Shown one piece after another: positions 54,028-64,000 of a stretch of DNA of 64,000 nucleotides (position 1 is the first letter of the stretch; each line of letters opens with the position of its first letter). The notes under the pieces are model-generated. The model had not been told where the DNA came from. It made no database searches and saw only the letters and a program-made list of their open reading frames with translations. The translations under genes were made by a program, and so were the position numbers. Where the stretch lies: the NCBI GenBank assembly GCA_002179805.1, contig NAVB01000156.1, forward strand, positions 1 through 64,000, written 5' to 3'. The stretch is from Acanthamoeba lenticulata. Its lineage: Eukaryota > Discosea > Longamoebia > Acanthamoebidae.

Positions 54028-57000
54028 TTACTCCACGTAGTGCTCCTCCACGGAGGCGACGACATGCAGCTGCTTGCCCAGGTTGGTGCCAAAGAACTCC
54101 TTAATCTCGTCCGTGTTGGTCGGATTGGTGGTGATCGAGACGTTGGTCTGTGCATAGGCCACAAGCGAGTAAGCACGCGTCGAGTCCCCTTTCATTCCGA
54201 GCGCCGCAACAGAGACGAGAGGGTGCCAGGAGGGGCGCGCGGTACCTGAGCCGGGTCGAAGAGCGGAGCGAGCCGCTGGCGGAGCACGCGCTGAAGGTCG
54301 TCTTGGGTGACCGCCTGTTCATATCGGGCGGGCACGACATGTACATGGACATGGTCAACGCTCCCGGATTTGGGGTTTGTGTGCGCGGTCCACCTACCTG
54401 AACTTGCTCGAGCATGCGCTTGTTGGCGTCGAAAGGCGCGTTGGACAGGTAGTTGAGCAGCGAGTACTCTGCGGCAGAGGGAGCCGTCTCCTGCGTTTTT
54501 ATTAAGTTTATTTATCGATTAATATTTATAAATCATTTAAATAGAAAAGATTTTGTTGTTAGGGTACCTCGCGCGAGATAATCGAGAAGATGGTGCTGCT
54601 CTTGGCCGCATCAACGCCTGTTGCCTCAAAAGGAACATCGCCGTTGACGAACTTCTCGATGATGTTTCGGGCCTGTTGGTAGGCCTTCGGGATGGAGACC
54701 GACTTGTAGAGCACGAAATAGAGCAGCCTAGGGGTCCAGAGTCAGACCAACAAGCAATTCCCAAAAAGAAGCACGCACGGGCACAAATTGCGCTCAGCTC
54801 GGGCAAGAACGGGCCAAGCAACCAGGTGCGCCACCGGCAACAGGCTCCGGGAGCCAAAGACGAGGGATCACTCGAGGAGAGGGGAGGGCAGGGGGAAGAA
54901 GTACCCGTGCTCGGGGCGGAACCGGATCGAGTAGGAGTAGGCCAAGCCCATGCCACGCAGCAGCTTCCAGAACGGGCCCTCCATGGTCGTCTGTGCATAG
55001 ATGTGATCCCCGTGCGGCCCCCATTTAGTTATCTTACATAATATTTTCAACAATGTTTTTTTTTAAAAGAGGGAAAAGCCGCGTTTTGTTATTTGTTCCA
55101 AAAAAAGAAAAGATAAAAAGCTGGAAAAAGGCGGAGATACGCACGAGATATTCGTTCAAAACGAGGAGGGGCGCGACATCGGGGTCGTCCCACGCGGTGG
55201 GCCCGCAAACTGACTGCACCAGATAGGAGCTCTCGATGGCGGCAAGACTGAGCACGTTGCCCTGTCCAACCACCACCGGTCGAGAGAAGGGGGGAGCGTC
55301 AAATTGGCTTCGCCCTCCCCCGAACGTGTGGCCGCAAAACGGCGGCGTATCGAGGCGCGCGACTCCGGCAACAAGTGGCACGTACCGGGCCGGGCTTGGC
55401 GACCTTCTCCGTGAAGTAGCCGTGGGAGCTTCTGATCTCGTCCACGTTTGTGAGCACGCCGCTGGCGGTCTGTGTGCCCGCGTGTGTGTGTTTCGTGAAA
55501 AGTTGAGAAAGACAAAAGGAAAAAAGAAAAATTTTGTAGCCACGCACCGCCTCTAGCTGCACCGATGCCTTAATTCGCGGCGGGAGGAACCGGGTGACCC
55601 ACGGCTCGAGCGGGTGGTCCAAGTTCTCGAGGATGTTACCGGCCACGTGGACTCTGGTGCGCCCATTATCCAAAACAACAGCACCCGAGCAACATCCCGA
55701 TTGGTTAACGGAAAGACACCAACCATTAGTAAGATAAAAAAATCAATCTTGCCCTCTGGCGGGAGGGAGGAGGCGTTTGTCACCTGATGTTTTCTGGGCG
55801 GCACAGTGCGTCGCGGAACTGGAGGAAGTCGGCCACCACCTCCTTGGCGCCGCTCTGCACACACACACACACCACACGCACGGGCCGCAGGTACGGAGTT
55901 TTAAAAGGCTTCAGCAAGAGCGCCAGGCCTGTTTCTGAGCCAAGAGGAGAACAGCGGCTCAAACACCCACCTCGTCCTTGAGCTTCTCAAGAAGGCGCGT
56001 GAGGAACCGGTGCTGCTTGATCACGTTGACGGCCCCGTGGTTGCTCTTGATTGGGTCGAAGTTGGTGTACAGCAGATCGGTGGACGCCATCTGCCGCGTC
56101 AAGAGAACAGTCAAAACGAGGCCCGGGCACGCAGCGAGAGGCCCGATATGGCCCACCCAGGGGACGCACGCACCTCCATGCCCTCACGTTTGACTTGCGC
56201 GGCGTCGTTTACCAGCTTTTGGGCCGTGATGATGAGCCTGTCGACCACCACCCGGGTGGTGAGCGCTTGATTTTTGACGTGGAGAGCGAGCAGAAGGCCC
56301 GTACCGCTCGGCAGTGAACTGGGTGTTGAAGATGAAGTCCTTCATCCACTCGACAATGCGCCCATACTTGGACACCTCTGACTTGAGGGTGAGGGTGACG
56401 GCCTGCGCGAAAGTGCCGGCCAAGAAGGTGCGGCCGTCACGCCCAAGCGCGCTGTGGGAGGCCAGGGTGTCGGCGTTGAGCTGCGACACCACCTCCTCGT
56501 GCGACAGCGCCTTGCCGCTGTCCTGCACAATCGGGGTCTGTGTTTGGCCACAGCAACAGCTCAGGTCAGCTCAGGTCCGCTCACAGCCCTAAAGCGCAGC
56601 TCCATGGCGCGAGGAGACGAAGGAGGACCTCGAAGAGGGCATCGATGTAGAGCTGCAGATACGGCCGGTAGCGATTGTCCAGCTTGGAGGTGTCGAGCAG
56701 GACAGTGGTGGTGATGAAGAGCGACGGGATGTTGTCAAACTGCACAAAGAACGGCGGCGTCGCGCCTTCGGCGGGGTTGCCGCTGCTGCTCACCACCTTT
56801 TCCTGGAGCTTGAGGTTGCCCTCGGTGGCCGTGGGCGGCCTGTGGTTGCGGAACGTGGAGATGGGGATCATCGGGATCTTGCTCGTGTCCGGGATCGCGA
56901 ACCGCTCTGCTCCGGCACAACACAAACGACCGTAGTAAACACTCAGTCGTTGGGCCAACTGACCTCCGGGCCGACAGCCCTGCTGCTGGTCAGAGGAGCG

Positions 57001-59553
57001 TACCCAGCTCGCCAGCGGGGATCTGCACTTCGTTGGCTTCGATGGCAGCAGCGAGGTCGGTGCCCAGCTGCTTCAGCTTCTCCTGCCCGAGCGCCTCCGC
57101 CTAAAGGGCGAGACGAAGAAGACATGGAGTGAGATGCTGGGGCATTGCTGACCAGAGTCATCAAAAGCGCACCTGAGCGGCTACGCGCTTGCGCTCGTCG
57201 TCTGCCAGCTTCTTGGCAAACTCGGCCGAGGGCTTGCCCAGCACGAAGCCGTGGGGCTGGTCGAGCAGATTCCTGTGCCGCCACACCCGCCCAGTCAGTC
57301 GCCCTCATCCAACGAGGAATGTGAAGCAGGCGCGATGGTGGATTTCGTGCCGCTTGATGAGGTCGACCCAGAACTGGCTGTCCTTGGCCTTGAGCGCGAG
57401 CAAGCGGGTGGACTCCTTCAAGTACTCGGGCAGCTGCGTGGGCTTGCCGTAGAGGAAATCAGAAATGAACTTGAGGGCCAGCGTGTCGTGCGGCCTCGTC
57501 TCCAGCTGGCTGAGGAGCTGTAAGAAAAAAAAAACGTCAGTCAACATGAAAATGAATTGGAAGAAGATGAAGAAGCAGTGTACCTTGAGGTAGGTCCTGT
57601 GGATGACCGACTCCATGCGCTCCATGTCGACTCCGTCTTTCACGACCTTGTTGATCACCTCAAAGAAGGCGGCCTTGAGCTCTCCGAGCTTCGCGACGGG
57701 CGCGCTCTCGAAGTGGACAAACTGCGGACGCCAGGTGTCAGCGAGTGAGCCACTTCACCGTGCGCACAGGGGAGGCCACGTGCCTGCACAAAGACAGCGT
57801 TCTCGCAGAAGGAGGCGTCGATGTCGGAGCAGAAGGGATCGGCGGTGTCGACCAGCGCCTTCTGCAGCGGCGACACGGCCGAGTCCGTGAGGTACTTCCA
57901 CATCACCCGGAGCGCCGTGATTTGCTCAAAGTCCTGTCCACATCCCGCGACAAGCGCAACAATGATGTGAGTAGTTACATTCGGCAAATTGACGCCAGGC
58001 AAGTGATGGTATGCACTCCGTACAGCATAGTGGGGGCCTCGCCAGGCGACCATGGCCTCTCCGATCTCCTCGTCATCGGCAGGGAACGGGATCTCGACAT
58101 CGACGGTCGTTTCAAAGGGCGGGATCGGGGTGGAAAAGGGCCGCTCCATGCTCGCCAGGGCTCCCTGAGGAGAACAAAACGACAGAAGAGACGGCACTGA
58201 GAGAAGCGTCTCCAAAGATGCGGAACGGGGAGACGAGCCGAACCTTGGACACGATCTTCTCCTCGAAAGGCGCTAGCACGGGGAAGACGTCGTCGGGCTT
58301 GATCTTGCCGTTGATGATGAGGCACAGATTGTCCGGCCTGTAGAAGGCCTTGTGGTAGTCTTGCACTGTGACACGAGCAAGCAATAATTCAGCACCAGAG
58401 CAGCAGCAACCAAACGCGCAAGGAGGTGCACAATGTTACCTTGCTTGGCCGTGAGCTGCCTGAGGTCGGCCATCATGCCACCGGTTTCATACTTGAAGGC
58501 GCAATCGCCGGGGTACACGATGTCCAGCATCCTGTCCTCGAAGGACCACCGTTTTCGGTAAACAGAAAAGAAAAAAAAAGAATAAAAATACAAAATAAAA
58601 GGAAGAGTAAAAGAAATTGCTATTTGTGGAGGAGAGCGCACTTGCGGTAGAGGACGGAGAAGCTCTGGTTTTCGCGGGCCTGCATCTCGCAGTAGACGAC
58701 GCCCGCATCCTCGGCCTCCGCCGTGACGTGATGCACCTCGGTCACAAACCCCTGGCATCATTCACACAAGTGGGCAGGCGTGAGCAGCACCGTCCACATG
58801 TATGCCAATCGTTGCGCTCTTGAAGAGGGTGGCACATGCTCACCGTGTCGGTCAGCGTCGGGTAGAGAACATGATCAAGGTAGACCGGCAGCAGGTTGAG
58901 GAAGCCTTGGCTACCGGCCTGCATGTGTATGTTGATGTGCGGGCAAAGGGGATTAGCGCGAGGGCTATGTGCGTAGAGAGAGTGCGACGTACGACTTCGA
59001 CCGTGTAACACGTATGGTCCACGTCGGTCCAGGCATCTGGCAGAGGAGGCGCGTCCTGTGAGTGATGCAGTGCAAGGGCACGCCGTCCGCCCTGTGGTCA
59101 GGCAGCGGGGGAGCGTACTGGTGCCGCGAGCCAGGCAGCGGTTGGCCAGAGAGTCAAGGACGCCCTTGTAGGGATACTGCTCAGAGCCGAGGAAGATCAA
59201 ATGCTCCAACGTGTGCGGCAACCTGAACAAGGGAGCCTCTTGTGGTTAGGCGAAAAGATGACAGCATAAAACGAGATCGATGAAAAAATCACAGAGCATG
59301 TACCCAAAGTTGTCGTGCGCCTCGGTGGGCAGCGCGAAATAGCCGTTCACGAGTGGACCTATGTGGGTGCGCATGTTCACAGATCTGAGCGTGGGCCGGG
59401 AGAAGGACTGGAGGCTCTAAGGTGCATCGTACCCTCGATTTCTGCCATGGCTACAGTAAGGCCACTCTTCTGCGACCTGAACTTGCGCATGGGCACGCCA
59501 TCAGAAACAAAGTCCTCCAGCACTTCCCACCATCCACTGACGATCTTGGCCAT
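54028..59553 (-). CDS. M16C zinc metallopeptidase (YOL098C-like)
   Basis: ATG 59553 begins MAKIVSGWWEVLEDFVSDG. The next exons read PLVNGYFALPTEAHDNF and LPHTLEHLIFLGSEQYPYKG, which is the inverted zinc motif H-x-x-E-H, followed by VLDSLANRCLARGTNAWTDV and DHTCYTVEVVG. The third zinc ligand region is HHVTAEAEDAGVVYCEMQ. Further M16 blocks are DYHKAFYRPDNLCLIINGK and a long C-terminal half with no second active site, as usual. The order and the ANRCLARGTNAWTD segment identify the eukaryotic YOL098C/M16C subgroup rather than insulysin or the presequence protease PreP. About 20 introns, mostly 50-100 bases with GTACG-type donors. The C-terminus is ...VVASVEEHYVE at 54028. Peptide-clearing activity is inferred; no organelle signal is evident. 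Confidence 0.88.
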
Positions 59554-59640
59554 CTTGTTGCTGTCTTCTGTTTGCTTTGGCCGCAGAAACGTGACTGCAG
59601 CGAATCTGCCTTATTATCAAGAAACTGGAGGAAAAGCGAA
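59554..59640. promoter_or_regulatory. 87-base bidirectional promoter
   Basis: Only 87 bases separate the start codons of the M16 peptidase (-) and the C2H2 membrane protein (+). Both leaders and core promoters must be packed here or reach into the neighbouring coding sequence. No TATA box is obvious. Confidence 0.55.
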
Positions 59641-60970
59641 ATGAAAAATTGGACTCCAACTGCCAAGATGAGGACAAAGATGCGACATGACGAGCGAGCG
59701 GGTGCACGAAGATTACTTGCATCTCTTTTTGCCTTGGTGATGTTCCTGTCTTGCGTCACTGCGGATCTTGAACCGCTCACTGAAGCAGAGTACCTCAGCC
59801 AAGCCCCTTTGCTGCTCACAACGTTGTTGCTACACTCACACACCTTGTGCACAGACTAAAGGAAGCAGGTCTCTTGTGCTCGGGGCCCAAGTCCCGTGCC
59901 GCCCGGCTCAGCCTGGAGGAGGTACCTGTCGCGCTCACACGTGCTGAAGTGCGAGGCCGAGAGCCCTCACATGGCCATGTTGTACCAGAACGTCTACGAG
60001 CTGGTAGAGCAGGAGGGCTACGCGCTGCCCTCGGCTTGCCCGCTGGCCAAATCCAACGACATGCTGCTCCCGCTTGAACAGCACAAGCAGTCCCGCGCCA
60101 CGGACAGGTGGAAGTGCCGGTTGTGCCAGCGCTCCTTCTCTGGCGAGGACTACCTCAACCTCCACCTCAAGAAGAAGCACCCCGAGGTGTGGAACGAAGA
60201 GGTACTTTACCTTCCCGTGGTGTCCTGTCCGTTGGTTGTCCTCTTCTCACACACGAGGCTGGGACATGCAGGCGTCCAGCGTGTGCCTGGCCGACTACTG
60301 CGACATCCTGCGGTGCCACGAGTACCAGGACAAAGCGCCGCTGGGCGTCGCCGCTACGGGCTGCACTCCGGCCGCCCTGGAGAAGCGCAAGTTTGAGTGC
60401 AAGGTGCCCCCGCCCACATCTCTTTTGGTCCCATGTGCTGCGCCGTTGTCCTGCGCGTGCCTGATATGAGACATGAAGTCTGCTCACACGTGTACGCCGC
60501 GGCGTGCTCAGAACCTGGTGCACAAGTGTTTCCCGCCGACGGCGGGGGACGTGGCCAACCGCCTCAATGCCCACTTCACGCGCTTGCTCTGCGATGAGCT
60601 CTCGTGCACGCCCTCTGGCGAGCAAAAGCGGGTACGGCCTCCTCAGGATCGTGTCATGTGGTAGCTCACATGTATGCGCGATGTGTGCAGACCAAGTGGA
60701 CCAAAGTGAGCAACATCTTGTGGTGGATTCTCGCGGCCACCGTGGTGGTGGGTCTCATCATCTTCTACGGCGTTGTTTGGTTGTACCGAAGGTATGATTG
60801 GCCATCGCCACTTTACAACGTCATTATCGCTCATCTCCAAGATGGTGATGATGGTTGTGTTGGTGGTGGTGTCATACAGGAACCAGCGACTCGGCAGTGA
60901 TCTTCGCCGACTCTCCTCCAAGCGCCAGATCTCCAGGTTGCAGGCCTGGAGCAAGGTGAAGGGCTATTGA
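59641..60970 (+). CDS. Type I membrane protein with a lumenal C2H2 zinc finger
   Basis: ATG 59641 leads into a signal peptide (RRLLASLFALVMFLSCVTA) then DLEPLTEAEYL. Joining to the next coding stretch (RYLSRSHVLKCEAESPHMAM, from about 59930) is unresolved because the obvious donors and acceptors give conflicting phases. Then come YQNVYELVEQEGYALPSACP and a clear C2H2 finger, WKCRLCQRSFSGEDYLNLHL with KKKHPE (C-x2-C-x12-H-x4-H). Exons with many Cys follow (CLADYCDILRCHEYQDK, CFPPTAGDV, RLLCDELSC), then one membrane helix, ILWWILAATVVVGLIIFYGVVW, and a basic cytosolic tail ending RLQAWSKVKGY. Signal peptide plus C-terminal helix puts the finger in the secretory lumen, where it could not bind chromatin directly. 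At least five introns. Function unknown. Confidence 0.75.
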
Positions 60971-61437
60971 GGGTAGAGAGGAGGCTCTCGGCCATTTGAT
61001 AAAAGGGGGGCCAAGAGAAGATCCTCCTGCAGGAACCTCTTCCTGTCGGGATGGACCACAAGTTGGGGTGTGTTGATCTGCCGCGAACTTCCGTTTGAAC
61101 ATGAGCTGCGAAGGCTATTCCTGTTCCCGGATAGGGGTGGCGTGACCTCGAGGTCTTCAACTCCGCCCACCTAAAGAAAGAAGCGCCTGGTCGAGTCATT
61201 CAAGGAATTTCGTTTTGTGGCACCAAGAAGAGCTCGTCACGCCGCACGTGTGGTCGACTCGCTGCGGGCCTGTACGACGCAACTGACGCTATCATACTTC
61301 ATGCCATGTCAAACGATATCACCTTCTATCGCACAACGTCGGGGCGAGCGACTCCCCAACACACGCGAAGCCCAAACACGGCGCACCGCTACGAAGGGCC
61401 AACTCATTTTCACGCGAGGCAGCGGTTCGCAGGCCTG
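60971..61437. other. Intergenic region, no gene seen
   Basis: 467 bases between the C2H2 protein stop and the start of the last gene. An in-frame ATG at 61306 could extend the downstream gene by 44 residues. Otherwise no coding pattern was recognised. Confidence 0.35.
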
Positions 61438-62895
61438 ATGAGCAGTTCTGCTGCCCCGTTCGGGAAAGTTGAACAGCAGATGGACGCGCTTCTCGATCGA
61501 GAACTGCCGGAGGATGCCAGTATTCCTCTCCCCCCCCTCCAAAGCTCTACTTCATGATCTTTTCTCGATTTCAGAATGATTTATTTGTGGTTTTATGCCC
61601 TCCTCAGGCCTTGAGAAGGGCCTCTTTCGCACCAGCCGCGCCCCGCCCCCTCTCAATGATTTGTGGCTCCCGTCTGAGGTGCTACCCCCCCCTCCTTCGT
61701 TTTCTTGTCGTTTTTCGTTCTTCCCTCACGTGGTGGCAAATCTTCTTCTGCAGTTGGAAGAACACGCAGATCCCCTCGACAAGGTCACGCCTCGATCCAA
61801 GACCAGTGCGTTTTTCCTCGTCTACTCTCTTCCTCCCCTCTACTCTCCATCCCTCTTTTGCCGCCCCTGTAACGGTCTTCCCCGTGCAACAGGTCGGCAC
61901 CACGGAAAGGAGCCGTCCTACAGCAGCGACGACGACTCGTTCTCCATAGAGGTGCCCCTCCAAAAGGTGCGCTACAACCCCCCCCCTCTCCTCTCTTCTT
62001 CTCTTCTTCTTCTCTGGCCCAGGACCCTTGTCCCGGGGCCGGGCTCGCTCGTCGTCAGGCCTGACGATGCCGCCCCGCACGCAGGAACTGGCGATGAACT
62101 ACATGGCCGTGCCGCAGCATTTGTACGACCCGACCGTAAGCCCGCCGGCGCCGTCAAAGCCGAGGAAAAGCTCCGGCCACAAGTCCAAGAGCGGCGGCGT
62201 GGCGACGACGACCACGTCCTCGTCGACCACGACCGTCGCCACCACGGCTGGCGCCAGCTCGGGCTCCAGCCGCGACTCGCCCAAGCAGCAGCGGCGGCGG
62301 AAGAAGGACAAAGTTGACAATGAAGACGACGAAGACGTCGACAGGGATCACGCCAGGACCGCGCCGTGGGGCCCGGCCTCGCCGGCGTCGTCGCTGTCGC
62401 TGTCGCCGCTGGTGGGCAACGCGGCGATGCCGGCAACGGTGGTAGCGAGCATGACGCGCACCAGCTCGCTGTCCACCGCGGGCTATGCGACGCCCGCCGA
62501 CTGGACCCTCGACGACGAGCCGCAAGCGGCGGCGGCCAGGCAGCCCAAGGCCACGCGCGTCGACAAGAAAGAGAAGAAGGACAAGAAGGAGAAGCGCAAG
62601 AAGGAGAAGAAGGACAAGGCCAAGGACAAGGCCGTCGAGGCGCGACACCGGTCGTCGCCCCTGTCGACCTCGCCGGGCGCGGCCGGCCTCGACTCCACCA
62701 AGCAGCACATGACGCTGGCGGGCGCCATCGCCGCGGCCAACGCGCACCACCACGGCCGGACCAACGACGACGACGACGACGGCAACGGACACGACGAAGA
62801 GGAGGAAGAAGACGCGGTCGAGCTGAGCCGCACGTCCACGAGCCCCTCCGACTACGACTCGACCGTACGTCCTCCCGCCCACGACCCCAACAGGA

Positions 62896-62926
<31 letters not shown>

Positions 62927-63928
62927 GAGCAGGACGGGCTGCTGAAGCGGAACAAGGACAAGATGAAGAAGACCGAGGCCGAGACGCGCCAAGAGGCCAA
63001 GCGCAAGAAGAAGGAGGAGCAGGAGCAGGCCGCCGCCGCGGCCAAGCTCGAGCGCAAGGCGCAGAAGGAGCGCGAGAAGCGCGAGAAGGAGCTGCGCAAG
63101 CGCGAGAAGCGCGAGAACCGCGGCGGCAGCAAGTTGCGGGACGCCGCGCAGTCGCAGCAGGCGACGGCCGAGGCCGAGGGCCCAACACATCATCAACAGC
63201 AGCAGCAGCAATCGCCGCCGCAAGGGGACGCGGTCAAGCGAAAGAGCACGGGCCAGGCCGCGCGGTCGGAGAAGCGGGACAGCGGCGGCGGCGGGATCAA
63301 GGCCGACCTCCTGCGGGAGACGCTCGCGGCCACCCGCTTGGCCAAGGGCCGCCCCGGCAGCGGCGTGGCCGAGGGCGACGGCGACGGCGGCCTCAACGAG
63401 TACGCCCACCCGCGGCAGCTCGGGCCCTCGCGCGGGTCCTCTCCAGAGGCCTCTGTCCGCGGCAACAGCTCGCCCCATCGGTACATTCTCCTCCGCGCGA
63501 CGCACTCAACATGACGACGACGATGAGATGACGATGACGACGATGTCTCGCGCGCAGGTCGTTCTCCAACTCCTCGCTGTCGTCGGGTTCGGGCTCGGAC
63601 GATGGCCGAGCCTCGCCGTCCACCATGGGTTCGTCGATGACGCCCCCAACATGATGATGAAGAAGACGATGATGAAGACGATGATGATGCTCACGATGAT
63701 GATGATGGTGAGGCAGAGAAGGGAAGTGCAGAGATCAAGATCATCCACGTGAAGACGCTGGAGCTGTGCGCCGGGCTCAAGTCGCTCATCCTGCAGGTGT
63801 GCAAGAACCAGCAGCGCAAGAACGTGCTGTGCAAGGACGACATCGACCGACTCAAGTACCTCTACGAGACGGTCCACCTCATCAACTTTTACGTCTCCTC
63901 CCAGTCCCAAGAAAACCGCAAAATCCGG
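61438..63928 (+). CDS. Lys/Glu-rich protein with unassigned helical domain, 3' partial
   Basis: The exons join cleanly: MSSSAAPFGKVEQQMDALLD...EDA, a GTATTC donor, then SLEKGLFRTSRAPPPLNDLW, LEEHADPLDKVTPRSK, SRHHGKEPSYSSDDDSFSIE, and ELAMNYMAVPQHLYD. A long middle part is disordered: Ser/Thr-rich, then KEKKDKKEKRKKEKKDK (near 62570), acidic runs, and a basic coil (RKAQKEREKREKELRKREKR, near 63070). An intron from about 63629 (donor GTTCGT, acceptor TGCAG at 63750) restores frame into EIKIIHVKTLELCAGLKSLI and KDDIDRLKYLYETVHLINFY, a well-conserved-looking helical segment I cannot name. The exon ends at about 63928 with a GTACC donor and the gene runs out of the window. The alternative start is 61306. 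Confidence 0.7.
62897..62932 (+). repeat. GAT/ATG microsatellite in an intron
   Basis: About 12 near-perfect ATG/GAT triplets fall between the GTACGT donor after SDYDST and the exon DGLLKRNKD. The repeat would encode a Met run if retained, which supports its being intronic. A second such tract lies at about 63647-63712, in the next-but-one intron. Confidence 0.6.
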
Positions 63929-64000
63929 TACCACGCCCTCTTCGCGTCTCTTCGCGTCTCTTCGTCTCTTTCCGTTCGCGTTGCTTCGTTCTTCGTTCTT
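63929..64000 (+). other. Partial intron with short direct repeat at the window edge
   Basis: After the GTACC donor the sequence is pyrimidine-rich and repeats tcttcgcgtc twice in tandem, then related ttcgtctctttccg units. It is read as the 5' part of an intron of the preceding gene; the acceptor lies beyond the window. Confidence 0.45.

Noticed and set aside
62154..63188. Long minus-strand frames opposite the last gene
   Set aside because: Arg/Ala/Val-rich shadows of Lys/Glu/Asp repeats; exon phases on the plus strand join without stops.

Overview
The window reads as nuclear DNA of a free-living amoebozoan, most likely Acanthamoeba or a close relative. This is inferred from GC-rich coding sequence, very dense gene packing (28 protein genes in 64 kb, intergenic gaps mostly 75-650 bases), many short spliceosomal introns (about 45-160 bases) and the gene content: PAS/GAF hybrid histidine kinases, FAS1 and FG-GAP surface proteins, BPI-like lipid-binding protein, and the 27-residue ankyrin-like repeats shared with giant viruses. 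No RNA gene, transposon, CRISPR array or bacterial-style operon was recognised. Splice sites were placed by eye from GT..AG ends, reading phase and protein family knowledge, so outer gene limits are firmer than individual exons.

Layout. 1-6.3 kb: methionine aminopeptidase 1 (+), then a convergent tail-anchored giant coiled-coil protein (-). 6.8-18.6 kb, all +: a five-domain FAS1 membrane protein, a Gfo/Idh/MocA oxidoreductase, a DUF4246 2-oxoglutarate/Fe(II)-oxygenase-like protein, an intronless F-box-like/ankyrin-like repeat gene, and an FG-GAP membrane protein. 18.7-28.6 kb: an organellar PPR protein (-), a HAD hydrolase (-), an OTU deubiquitinase with ubiquitin-interacting motifs (+), a tiny secreted Cys-rich protein (-), an endonuclease III DNA glycosylase with an apparent PCNA-binding box (-), and a BPI/LBP-type protein (-). 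28.9-35 kb: a C2-domain protein with a His-rich tail (+), a metallo-beta-lactamase-fold hydrolase (-), a dual-specificity phosphatase (-), and an F-box/RanBP2-finger/zinc-ribbon protein (-). 35.2-45.5 kb: a flavin monooxygenase (+), an unrecognised single-pass membrane protein (+), a hybrid histidine kinase (-), and the CCR4-NOT subunit CNOT9 (+). 45.8-64 kb: a degenerate phosphatidylinositol phosphate kinase (+), a small two-pass membrane protein (-), an Nnf1/PMF1-like kinetochore protein (-), a GATA factor (-), an M16 metallopeptidase (-), a membrane protein with a predicted lumenal C2H2 finger (+), and a charged Lys/Glu-rich protein cut by the window edge (+).

The genes do not form one pathway; neighbours appear to be linked only by compact shared promoters, for example 87 bases between the divergent start codons of the M16 peptidase and the C2H2 protein. 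The points most worth a second look are the PIPK homologue that has lost several kinase residues, the PIP box carried on its own exon in the NTH1 homologue, decayed copies of the ankyrin-like repeat at two further sites, and the strong use of GTACG/GTTCG as intron donors.
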